From: Myceligenerans indicum
GTDB taxonomy: Bacteria > Actinomycetota > Actinomycetes > Actinomycetales > Cellulomonadaceae
Assembly: GCF_016742955.1 (NCBI RefSeq)
Contig: NZ_JABBYC010000037.1
Coordinates: 1-47,988 of the forward strand
Reading direction: 5' to 3'
DNA length: 47,988 nucleotides
The notes beneath the pieces were generated by a model. The model was given only the letters and a program-made list of their open reading frames with translations, did no database searches and was not told the origin of the DNA. Shown in pieces: positions 40,747 to 47,988 of the stretch; the stretch's first letter is position 1, and the number at the start of each line of letters is the position of its first letter. Made by a program: the position numbers and the translations under genes.

Positions 40747-42441
40747 GTGAGCGTGCGTCGCGTGATGGGAATCGAGACCGAGTACGGCGTGCTGCAACCG
40801 GGGCGCCCGCTGGCGAACCCGATGCTGCTGTCGAGCCAGGTGGTGACGACGTACCGCGCCATCGCGGAACGCGACGCCTCCGCCAGGAGCAAGGCGCGGT
40901 GGGACTACGACGACGAGGACCCGCTGCAGGACGCGCGTGGTTTTCGCCTGGAGCAGGCGTCGGCCCACCCGTCGATGATCACGAACGATCCGGCGCGTCC
41001 CGCGCCGTCGGGTCCCTCGACGGGGCAGGTGCCCATGGTCGGGGCCCGGCCCGGAACGGGCCAGATCCCCGTCGTGCGCGGCGGGCAGGGTTCCCCGCCG
41101 CAGGACGTGGAGCGCCCGGCCACCGAGGAGTACGACGACCCGAGCGCCGCCAACGTCATCCTGACCAACGGGGCGCGCCTGTACGTCGACCACGCCCACC
41201 CGGAGTACTCGTCGCCCGAGGTCACCAACCCGGTCGACCTGGTTCGCTGGGACGTCGCGGGCGAGCGGGTCATGCTCGCGGCCGTGCGTGCCCTGGCGGC
41301 CGTTCCGGGCAGCGAGACGGTCCTGTACAAGAACAACGTGGACGGCAAGGGTGCCAGCTACGGTACGCACGAGAACTACCTGGTGGACCGGTCGCTCTCG
41401 TTCGCGACGCTCGCCGAGCTCATCACCCCGTTCCTGGTGACGCGGCAGGTGTTCACGGGCTCGGGTCGGGTGGGCCTCGGTGCCGCGGGCGGGCAGGCCG
41501 GCTACCAGCTCTCGCAGCGCGCCGACTACATCGAGGCCGAGATCGGCCTGGAGACCACGCTGCGCCGCCCCATCGTGAACACGCGCGACGAGCCGCACGC
41601 GGACCGGCAGCGCTGGCGGCGCCTGCACCTCATCCTCGGGGACGCGAACTGCATGGAGGTGCCCACCTACCTCAAGACGGGCACCACGTCGCTGTTCCTG
41701 TGGGTCCTGGAGCATCTGACCGAGCTCGCCGACGCGGGCGTGGACGCCCGCAAGGAGCTCGGGGCCGTGAAGCTCGCCGACCCGGTGGCCGCGGTCCAGC
41801 ACGTCTCGCGGGACCTGGACCTGTCCGTGCCGCTGGACCTCGCGGACGGCCGGACGATGACGGCGCTCGAGATCCAGGGCGTCTGCGCCGACGTCGTCAC
41901 CCGCTCGCTCAAGGCGCTGGGCAGCGACCCGGACTCGGACGCGGTGCTGGAGCGCTGGACGTCACTGCTGGAGCGCCTGGCGGTGGACCCGGCGTCCTGT
42001 GCCCGCGAGGTGGAGTGGCTGGCCAAGCTGCGGCTGCTGGAGGGTCTGCGCCGGCGTGACGGCCTGGGATGGGAGCATCCGCGCCTGCACGCCATGGACC
42101 TGCAGTGGTCGGACGTGCGGCCCGAGCGCGGGATCTACCACCGGCTGCTGGCCAAGGGCGCCGTCGAACGGATCGTCGACGAGGCGTCGGTGGCGCGTGC
42201 CGTGGGCCACCCGCCGGCCGACACGCGGGCGTTCTTCCGCGGTGAGGTGATGGCCCGGTACGGCGACCAGGTCTCGGCGGCGAGCTGGGACTCGGTGATC
42301 TTCGACGTCGGCGGGCGCCAGACCTTGCAGCGCGTCCCGATGCTCGACCCGGCGCGGGGAACCGAGGCGATCGTCGGGCCGTTGCTCGATGCAAGCCCCG
42401 ATGCCATCACCCTTTTGCGAAGACTTTCTGGCGACAGGTGA
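40747..42441 (+). CDS. dop: Pup deamidase/depupylase
   Basis: Dop deamidates the C-terminal Gln of Pup and removes Pup from substrates, in the carboxylate-amine-ligase fold shared with PafA. Signature segments are MGIETEYGV, NGARLYVDHAHPEYSSPE (catalytic Asp region), LYKNNVDGKGASYGTHENYL and NTRDEPHAD. Length is 564 residues, compared with about 500 in M. tuberculosis. The extra residues sit in the Dop-loop (about 75-130), which contains a near-duplicated TGQVPMV/TGQIPVV. The GTG is supported by TAGGGT 7 nt upstream. Confidence 0.96.
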   Translation: MSVRRVMGIETEYGVLQPGRPLANPMLLSSQVVTTYRAIAERDASARSKARWDYDDEDPLQDARGFRLEQASAHPSMITNDPARPAPSGPSTGQVPMVGARPGTGQIPVVRGGQGSPPQDVERPATEEYDDPSAANVILTNGARLYVDHAHPEYSSPEVTNPVDLVRWDVAGERVMLAAVRALAAVPGSETVLYKNNVDGKGASYGTHENYLVDRSLSFATLAELITPFLVTRQVFTGSGRVGLGAAGGQAGYQLSQRADYIEAEIGLETTLRRPIVNTRDEPHADRQRWRRLHLILGDANCMEVPTYLKTGTTSLFLWVLEHLTELADAGVDARKELGAVKLADPVAAVQHVSRDLDLSVPLDLADGRTMTALEIQGVCADVVTRSLKALGSDPDSDAVLERWTSLLERLAVDPASCAREVEWLAKLRLLEGLRRRDGLGWEHPRLHAMDLQWSDVRPERGIYHRLLAKGAVERIVDEASVARAVGHPPADTRAFFRGEVMARYGDQVSAASWDSVIFDVGGRQTLQRVPMLDPARGTEAIVGPLLDASPDAITLLRRLSGDR

Positions 42442-42470
42442 TTCGCAAAGCGCAGTTAAGGTTCTAGGCT
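42442..42470 (+). promoter_or_regulatory. putative promoter of pup
   Basis: TTCGCA (42442-42447), 17 nt, TAGGCT (42465-42470), starting right after the dop stop. It could give pup a dedicated transcript with a leader of about 36 nt. Confidence 0.6.
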
Positions 42471-42512
42471 GGCGTGACCAGCGGCAGCCGCGAGCAATAC
42501 CAGGAGGCGACC

Positions 42513-42710
42513 ATGGCCGGTCAGGAACGTATCAACCCGTCACACGAGGACCGCACGCCCGACGACGACGCCGCGGACGCCCCGGCCCCCGCAGGGCAGG
42601 CGCAGCAGCGTGACGACGACGTCGACGAGCTGCTGGACGAGATCGACGACGTCCTGGAGTCGAACGCCGAGTCGTTCGTCCGTGGCTTCGTGCAGAAGGG
42701 CGGCCAGTAG
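42513..42710 (+). CDS. pup: prokaryotic ubiquitin-like protein Pup
   Basis: This is a 65-residue disordered modifier. The C-terminal half DVDELLDEIDDVLESNAESFV forms the helix bound by ARC, and it ends VQKGGQ; the terminal Gln must be deamidated by Dop before PafA can attach it to lysines. CAGGAGG lies upstream of the ATG at 42513. The stop is directly followed by the TTG of prcB. Confidence 0.97.
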   Translation: MAGQERINPSHEDRTPDDDAADAPAPAGQAQQRDDDVDELLDEIDDVLESNAESFVRGFVQKGGQ

Positions 42711-43619
42711 TTGGACGGCTTCGGAGGCGGCCAGGCCGGCCGCGGTCACACCCGGCTCCCGGACGCGTTCCTGCGCCCGGGATCGTCGTCGTTCGTCGAG
42801 TTCCTCGCCGAGTACGCGCCCGACCGCCTGCCCGGCGCGAACGGTGCGGGGCAGGGCGCGCTGCCGGGTGCTCCCGGCGTCGCGGCCGGCCACGGCGGAT
42901 ACCGCAACGACCTGACGCCGCACGCCACCACGATCGTCGCGGTGACGTTCGGCGGCGACGGGACGGCCGGGACGGGCGGCGTCGTCATGGCGGGTGACCG
43001 GCGCGCCACGTCGGGCCCGATGATCGCCAGCCGGTCCATCGAGAAGGTCTTTCCCGCCGACGACTACTCGGCTGTCGGGATGGCCGGTGCGGCCGGGATC
43101 GGCATCGAGCTGATCAAGCTCTACCAGCTCGAGCTCGAACACTACGAGAAGATCGAGGGTTCCCTGCTCTCCCTGGAGGGCAAGGCGAACCGCCTGGCCA
43201 CGATGCTGCGTGGCAACCTTCCGATGGCGATGCAGGGCCTCGCGGTGGTGCCGCTGTTCGCGGGTTACGACCTGGACCGCGGCGTCGGCCGGATCTTCTC
43301 CTACGACGCGACCGGGGGCTGCTACGAGGAGTACGAGCACCACGGCGTGGGCTCGGGCTCGCTGTTCGCGCGCGGTGCGATGAAGAAGCTGTGGCGCCCC
43401 GGCCAGGACGCGGCGGGCGCCGTCGCGGTCGCCGTCGAGGCGCTGTACGACGCCGCCGACGACGACTCCGCCACCGGCGGTCCCGACACGGTGCGGCGGA
43501 TCTTCCCCGTCGTGTCCACGGTCACCGCCGACGGCTACTCCCGGATGCCCGACGACGACGTCGCCGCCGTCGCCGAGCAGATCGTCGCCGAGCGGCGGGA
43601 ACGGGGGTCGATCGCATGA
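42711..43619 (+). CDS. prcB: 20S proteasome beta subunit
   Basis: This is the catalytic subunit of the proteasome core. A propeptide of about 67 residues precedes the N-terminal threonine in HATTIVAV; cleavage before the first Thr yields the active site. Downstream are [16 protein letters not shown], the conserved [23 protein letters not shown] and GSGSLFA. Position -1 is Ala where mycobacterial PrcB has Gly, and about eight residues (GDGTAGTG) are inserted after the first strand. The TTG start at 42711 touches the pup stop; the next candidate starts are far inside the propeptide. Confidence 0.95.
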   Translation: MDGFGGGQAGRGHTRLPDAFLRPGSSSFVEFLAEYAPDRLPGANGAGQGALPGAPGVAAGHGGYRNDLTPHATTIVAVTFGGDGTAGTGGVVMAGDRRATSGPMIASRSIEKVFPADDYSAVGMAGAAGIGIELIKLYQLELEHYEKIEGSLLSLEGKANRLATMLRGNLPMAMQGLAVVPLFAGYDLDRGVGRIFSYDATGGCYEEYEHHGVGSGSLFARGAMKKLWRPGQDAAGAVAVAVEALYDAADDDSATGGPDTVRRIFPVVSTVTADGYSRMPDDDVAAVAEQIVAERRERGSIA

Positions 43620-44479
43620 ACATGCCCTTCTACGTCTCGCCCGAGCAGCTGATGAAGGACCGGGCGGACTTCGCTCGCAAGGGCATCGCCCGCGGCCGGT
43701 CCGTGGTGGTCCTCGCCTACGACGGCGGCATCGCGTTCGCCACGGAGAACCCGTCGCGTGCGCTGCACAAGATCTCCGAGATCTACGACCGCATCGGGTT
43801 CGCGGCCGTGGGCAAGTACAACGAGTTCGAGAACCTGCGCGTCGCCGGCGTGCGGTACGCGGACCTGCGCGGCTACACCTACGACCGCTCGGACGTCACC
43901 GTCCGCGGCCTGGCCAACGCGTACGCGCAGATCCTCGGCACCGTGTTCATCACCGAGTCCAAGCCGCTGGAGGTGGAGCTCGTCGTGGCGGAGGTCGGTG
44001 CCACGGCGGAGGACGACCAGATCTACCGGCTCACCTACGACGGCACGGTCGCGGACGAGCACGGCCACGTGGTCATGGGCGGACAGGCCGAGCAGCTCGG
44101 CCGCAAGGTCGGGGACGGCTGGCGCCCGAACATGTCGCTCGGCGAGGTGCTGCGGCTGGCGGTGAGCGCGCTCGGGTCGTCCGACGGCGGGACACCGCGC
44201 ACGATCGAGCCGGGCCAGCTCGAGGTGGCGGTGCTGGAGCGCGCACGGTCGCGGCGCGCGTTCCGTCGGCTGCCCAAGCAGGCGCTGACCGAACTGCTGG
44301 CCCAGGAGCCCGAGGAGGACTCCGGGACGGGCGACGGCGAGAGCTCGGGCGGGACGGCGGCGCCTCAGGCAGCGCCGGGGCCGGCCGAGCAGGCGGGGTC
44401 CACCGGATCGCCGGAGACTGGTGAGAACGGGGGCCCGGACGCGGAGCCGCCGGCCGGTCCGAAGGAGGGGGCGCCGTAG
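43616..44479 (+). CDS. prcA: 20S proteasome alpha subunit
   Basis: PrcA forms the outer rings and gate of the 20S core. The sequence starts [20 protein letters not shown] and has [26 protein letters not shown] and a conserved alpha-type fold to about residue 225. A disordered Gly/Pro/Glu-rich tail of about 60 residues follows. The ATG overlaps the prcB stop (ATGA), so the subunits are co-translated. Confidence 0.96.
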   Translation: MNMPFYVSPEQLMKDRADFARKGIARGRSVVVLAYDGGIAFATENPSRALHKISEIYDRIGFAAVGKYNEFENLRVAGVRYADLRGYTYDRSDVTVRGLANAYAQILGTVFITESKPLEVELVVAEVGATAEDDQIYRLTYDGTVADEHGHVVMGGQAEQLGRKVGDGWRPNMSLGEVLRLAVSALGSSDGGTPRTIEPGQLEVAVLERARSRRAFRRLPKQALTELLAQEPEEDSGTGDGESSGGTAAPQAAPGPAEQAGSTGSPETGENGGPDAEPPAGPKEGAP

Positions 44480-44603
44480 AACCGGACGCCGTCGGGGAGC
44501 GCCGCCGTCGCAGCACACGGGCGGCGTCGACCGTCGCCGACGAGACCATCACCGACGAGAACCACCTCTGACCACCGCACGCACAGATAAGGGAGGGACC
44601 GCC

Positions 44604-45965
44604 ATGGATCGCAGGATCTTCGGACTGGAGACCGAGTACGGCGTCACCTGCGCCGCTGAGGACGGGCGCGGACTCTCGGCCGACGAGGTCGCCCGCTATC
44701 TGTTCCGCAAGGTCGTGGCGTGGGGACGCAGCTCCAACGTGTTCCTGCGCAACGGCTCGCGGCTCTACCTCGACGTCGGGTCCCATCCCGAGTACGCCAC
44801 CGCGGAGTGCGACGACGTGCGGCAGCTGGTCGCGTACGACCGCGGTGGCGAACGCATCCTGGAGGGCCTCGTCGAGGACGCGCAGCAACGGCTCGAGCAC
44901 GAGGACCTGCCCGGCCGCATCCACCTGTTCAAGAACAACACGGACTCGGCGGGCAACTCCTACGGCTGCCACGAGAACTACCTGGTGCGCCGGGGCGGGG
45001 ACTTCGCGCGGCTGAGCGACGTGCTGGTGCCGTTCCTCATCACCCGGCAGGTCCTCGTGGGGGCCGGCAAGGTGCTGGCCACGCCCCGGGGCGCCGTGTA
45101 CTGCCTGTCGCAGCGAGCAGACCACATCTGGGAGGCCGTCTCCTCGGCCACCACGCGCTCGCGGCCCATCATCAACACGCGCGACGAGCCGCACGCCGAC
45201 GCCGAGCACTACCGTCGCCTGCACGTCATCGTCGGTGACTCGTCCATGGCCGAGCCCACCACGATGCTCAAGATCGGCGCCACGGACCTGGTGCTGCGGC
45301 TCGTGGAGGCCGGGATGCCGATGCGGGACCTCAGCCTGGAGAACCCCATCCGGGCGATCCGGGAGATCAGCCACGACCGTTCGGGCAAGCACCCCGTCAC
45401 GCTCGCCAACGGGCGGTCCATGACCGCGGTGGAGATCCAGACCGAGTACTACGAGCGGGCGCGGGACTTCGTGGAGGGGCAGGCCGACCCGACGCCGGTG
45501 GTCAAGCAGGTGCTCGACCTGTGGGAGCGTGGCCTGCGGGCGCTGGACAGCGGCGACCTGACGCTGGTGGACCGTGAGCTGGACTGGGTGATCAAGCTTC
45601 GGCTCATCCAGCGTTACCAGGCCAAGCACAACCTCTCGCTGGACGACCCGCGGATCGCCCGCCTCGACCTCGCCTACCACGACATCTCCCGGACCGAGGG
45701 CCTGTACAACCTCCTCGCGGCGCGTGGGATGGTGGAGCGCGTGACCACGGACCTGGAGATCTTCGAGTCGACGGCGATCCCGCCGCAGACCACGCGGGCG
45801 AAGCTGCGCGGCGACTTCGTGCGCGCGGCCCAGGACGCGCGCCGGGACTACACGGTCGACTGGGTGCATCTGAAGCTCAACGACCAGGCGCAGCGGACGG
45901 TGCTGTGCAAGGACCCGTTCCGGAACGTCGACGAGAGGGTCGAGCGTCTCATTGAGTCCATGTGA
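44604..45965 (+). CDS. pafA: Pup--protein ligase
   Basis: PafA attaches deamidated Pup to substrate lysines with ATP. Signatures are [29 protein letters not shown] (catalytic Asp region), [33 protein letters not shown] and the C-terminal domain [21 protein letters not shown]. Its 453 residues match the family. GGGAGGG precedes the ATG. It is paralogous to dop in the same locus. Confidence 0.97.
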   Translation: MDRRIFGLETEYGVTCAAEDGRGLSADEVARYLFRKVVAWGRSSNVFLRNGSRLYLDVGSHPEYATAECDDVRQLVAYDRGGERILEGLVEDAQQRLEHEDLPGRIHLFKNNTDSAGNSYGCHENYLVRRGGDFARLSDVLVPFLITRQVLVGAGKVLATPRGAVYCLSQRADHIWEAVSSATTRSRPIINTRDEPHADAEHYRRLHVIVGDSSMAEPTTMLKIGATDLVLRLVEAGMPMRDLSLENPIRAIREISHDRSGKHPVTLANGRSMTAVEIQTEYYERARDFVEGQADPTPVVKQVLDLWERGLRALDSGDLTLVDRELDWVIKLRLIQRYQAKHNLSLDDPRIARLDLAYHDISRTEGLYNLLAARGMVERVTTDLEIFESTAIPPQTTRAKLRGDFVRAAQDARRDYTVDWVHLKLNDQAQRTVLCKDPFRNVDERVERLIESM

Positions 45966-45977
45966 CAGGATCTGCGG

Positions 45978-47105
45978 GTGATCCGCCGCCTGCTCGCCGT
46001 CCTGATCTCCGCCGGGGTGCTGGCCACGGCCACGGCCTGCGCCCCGGCCTCGCTCCCGCTTGAGATCGGCCCGGCGACGACGGCCACGGCGTCGCAGGCG
46101 CCGCTCGACGTGGACGGTGAGCCCGGTCAGGTGCCCCAGCTGACGTACGACAAGCCGTTCGAGGTGGTGCGTCCCGGATCCCGGACGATCTGGCCGGGCA
46201 CGGGTGACCTGCTCGAACGGGACGGGCCGGTCCTCCTCAACCTCTACGCGGAGGACGGCCGTGACGGCGGTGAGCTGCAGAACACGTTCCGCACCTCGCC
46301 GGCGTCGTACACGATGTCCGAGGCTTCCCTGGGCAACCACCTGTTCGCGGCGCTGAGCGGCAAGCGGGCGGGCGCGCGCGTGATGCTCGTGGAGGCGGAT
46401 ACGGCCGACGGCGGGCCTGCCGGTGGTGAGCCGGGTACCGGTGAGCCCGCCGAGGGCGGTGACGCCCAGGACGGGGCCGGCGGGGAGGAGCCCGGCGAGA
46501 GTGGTTCTGCCGAGCAGGAGCCCGGCGAGAGCGGGCCTGCCGGCGCAGAGCCTGACGAGAGCGAGAGCGAGAGCGAGAGCGAGGGCGAGAGCGTCCCGGT
46601 GGTTCTCGTGGTCGATGTCCTGCCGACCCGCGCGTCCGGCACCGAGCTCCCGGATCCGCCCGCCGAGCTGCCGCAGGTCAGCCGGGACGAGCTCGGCGCG
46701 CCGACGGTGCGGATCCCGCGTGGTGCGAAGCCGCCCGGGACGCTCGAGGTCGTGCCGCTGGTCCGGGGCAGGGGGCCGCAGGTGGCGAAAGGCGAGGTCA
46801 TCACGGTCGAGCTGCAGGCCGTCGCGTGGGGCGACGGCGGGCTCAGGGAGGGTGAGGTCGTGGAGTCCACCTGGGAGGATGGCGTCCCGCCGCGTTCCGC
46901 CCAGGTCGGGATCGGGGCGCTGATCGAGGGGTGGGATGCCGGACTGGTGCAGCAGCCGGTCGGTTCTCAGGTCATGCTGGTGGTGCCACCCGGCATGGCG
47001 TACGCCGGTACCAAAAGTCCGCTCGCCGGGGAGACGCTGGTGTACGTGATCGACATCCTGGACGCGCACAAGCCGGTCCAGGACAACGAGAAGAAGAAGG
47101 ACTGA
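45978..47105 (+). CDS. FKBP-type peptidyl-prolyl isomerase lipoprotein
   Basis: This 375-residue exported protein has a signal with a lipobox-like TATAC (Cys near residue 22). A degenerate first FKBP-like domain spans about residues 60-215 and is interrupted by an acidic Gly/Ser/Glu linker. A more typical second domain spans about 260-365 ([49 protein letters not shown]). It probably helps fold exported proteins. A CAGGAT hexamer lies 6 nt before the GTG. It follows pafA by 12 bp and precedes hisF by 1 bp. Confidence 0.88.
   Translation: MIRRLLAVLISAGVLATATACAPASLPLEIGPATTATASQAPLDVDGEPGQVPQLTYDKPFEVVRPGSRTIWPGTGDLLERDGPVLLNLYAEDGRDGGELQNTFRTSPASYTMSEASLGNHLFAALSGKRAGARVMLVEADTADGGPAGGEPGTGEPAEGGDAQDGAGGEEPGESGSAEQEPGESGPAGAEPDESESESESEGESVPVVLVVDVLPTRASGTELPDPPAELPQVSRDELGAPTVRIPRGAKPPGTLEVVPLVRGRGPQVAKGEVITVELQAVAWGDGGLREGEVVESTWEDGVPPRSAQVGIGALIEGWDAGLVQQPVGSQVMLVVPPGMAYAGTKSPLAGETLVYVIDILDAHKPVQDNEKKKD
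46557..46592. repeat. hexanucleotide repeat in the FKBP linker
   Basis: Six GAGAGC units (one GAGGGC) encode an (ES)n tract; the unit length preserves frame. Confidence 0.9.
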
Positions 47106-47106
47106 G

Positions 47107-47877
47107 ATGTCTGTCGCGATCCGTGTGATCCCTTGCCTCGACGTCGACGCCGGGCGCGTCGTCAAGGGGGTCAACTTCCAGAACCTGCGCGACGCGGGCG
47201 ACCCGGTGGAGCTTGCCGCCCGGTACGACGCCGAGGGCGCGGACGAGCTGACGTTCCTCGACGTCTCGGCCTCCTCGGCGGGCCGCGACACCACCGTGGA
47301 GGTCGTGCGGCGCACCGCGGAGCAGGTGTTCGTGCCTCTCACTGTGGGCGGAGGGGTGCGCTCCGCCGACGATGTCGACCGCCTCCTGCGGGCCGGCGCG
47401 GACAAGGTCGGGGTGAACACGGCGGCGATCGCCCGGCCGGAGCTGATCGCCGAGATCGCCCAGCGGTTCGGCTCCCAGGTGCTCGTGCTGAGCGTGGACG
47501 CGCGCCGGGTGTCGGGCGGGACGACGACGCCGTCCGGGTACGAGGTCACGACCCACGGCGGGCGGACGGGCACCGGCATCGACGCGGTCGAGTGGGCCGA
47601 GAAGGCCGCGGCCCTGGGAGCGGGGGAGATCCTGCTGAACTCGATGGACGCGGACGGGACGGCGAACGGCTTCGACCTGGAGATGCTCGCGGACGTGCGC
47701 GCACGCGTCACGGTGCCCCTGATCGCCTCGGGCGGCGCGGGCAGGCCCGAGGACTTCGTCACGGCGGCCGAGGCGGGTGCGGACGCCGTCCTGGCGGCCA
47801 GCGTCTTCCACTTCGGCACGCTGACCATTCCGCAGGTCAAGCAGGAGATGCGGGAGGCGGGCCTGGAGGTCCGCTGA
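47107..47877 (+). CDS. hisF: imidazole glycerol phosphate synthase cyclase subunit
   Basis: HisF closes the imidazole ring in histidine synthesis, using ammonia from HisH. The TIM barrel has the catalytic Asp in [14 protein letters not shown] and the second Asp in LVLSVDARR. Phosphate-binding loops are [11 protein letters not shown] and [12 protein letters not shown]. Length 256 residues, as expected. It starts one base after the FKBP stop, so it is probably co-transcribed with it; other his genes are not in the window. Confidence 0.97.
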   Translation: MSVAIRVIPCLDVDAGRVVKGVNFQNLRDAGDPVELAARYDAEGADELTFLDVSASSAGRDTTVEVVRRTAEQVFVPLTVGGGVRSADDVDRLLRAGADKVGVNTAAIARPELIAEIAQRFGSQVLVLSVDARRVSGGTTTPSGYEVTTHGGRTGTGIDAVEWAEKAAALGAGEILLNSMDADGTANGFDLEMLADVRARVTVPLIASGGAGRPEDFVTAAEAGADAVLAASVFHFGTLTIPQVKQEMREAGLEVR

Positions 47878-47969
47878 GGGCGCCCGCGACGGGGCCGTCG
47901 TCCTGGAGGCCACCTGCGACGTCGTCCGTCGTCCGTGCAGCCGTCCGTCCCGGCGCCTCGGGGCAGGGG

Positions 47970-47988
47970 CTGTCTCTTATACACATCT
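47970..47988. other. Nextera/Tn5 mosaic-end adapter at right contig end
   Basis: The last 19 bases, CTGTCTCTTATACACATCT, are the exact reverse complement of the left end. It is adapter, not genome; the 92 bp after the hisF stop (47878-47969) hold no supported gene. Confidence 0.97.

Noticed and set aside
1..47988. Terminal inverted 19-bp repeats as transposon ends
   Set aside because: They are identical to the Nextera/Tn5 mosaic end, and the interior has no transposase; adapter is the simpler explanation.

Overview
The window is a complete 47,988-bp assembled contig of very GC-rich actinobacterial DNA. Both ends carry a 19-bp Nextera/Tn5 mosaic end, which is library adapter and not genome. 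Mycothiol ligase MshC, a full Pup-proteasome locus, PAC2 and DUF5703 proteins, an AfsR/SARP regulator and frequent leaderless GTG/ATG starts place it in the Actinomycetota. A member of the Micrococcales close to Cellulomonadaceae or Promicromonosporaceae is my best guess, by inference only.

Positions 1-10.9 kb: a 5'-truncated GH18 chitinase, an M20 peptidase, UppP diverging from an aldo/keto reductase that lacks the usual catalytic His, an acidic small protein, a DUF5703 protein, mshC, an acyltransferase-3/SGNH O-acyltransferase, a PAC2 protein, a deazaflavin-dependent nitroreductase and a DoxX protein. Positions 11.2-16.6 kb: an AfsR-like STAND regulator, a secreted protein joining an I36-like domain to a CHAP/NlpC-like domain, an array of five 15-bp repeats, and an orphan 373-residue protein.

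Positions 16.7-26.6 kb: a run of small regulator/target pairs. These are MarR with an MFS exporter, a WYL regulator with DinB-VOC (dinB is frameshifted by a third copy of a 7-bp repeat), MarR with an SDR, a GNAT protein, a membrane protein with a YtrA-type GntR regulator, and TetR with an extended SDR. Inverted repeats sit in most of the divergent promoters. Positions 26.6-31.6 kb: a P-loop NTPase with long TPRs beside a metallophosphoesterase, then a CinA-type protein and a HAD hydrolase.

Positions 31.6-47.9 kb: a RecB-like nuclease, an S2P protease and TrmI, followed by a three-gene sugar/glycerol-phosphate-type ABC importer and then arc, dop, pup, prcB, prcA, pafA, an FKBP lipoprotein and hisF. 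Pup is prepared by Dop, ligated to targets by PafA, and its conjugates are unfolded by ARC into the PrcBA chamber. Recurring themes are leaderless promoters (TANNNT 6-8 nt before the start codon), long perfect terminator hairpins, and 12-15-bp GC-rich tandem repeats just after stop codons. I saw no tRNA, rRNA, CRISPR array or insertion sequence.
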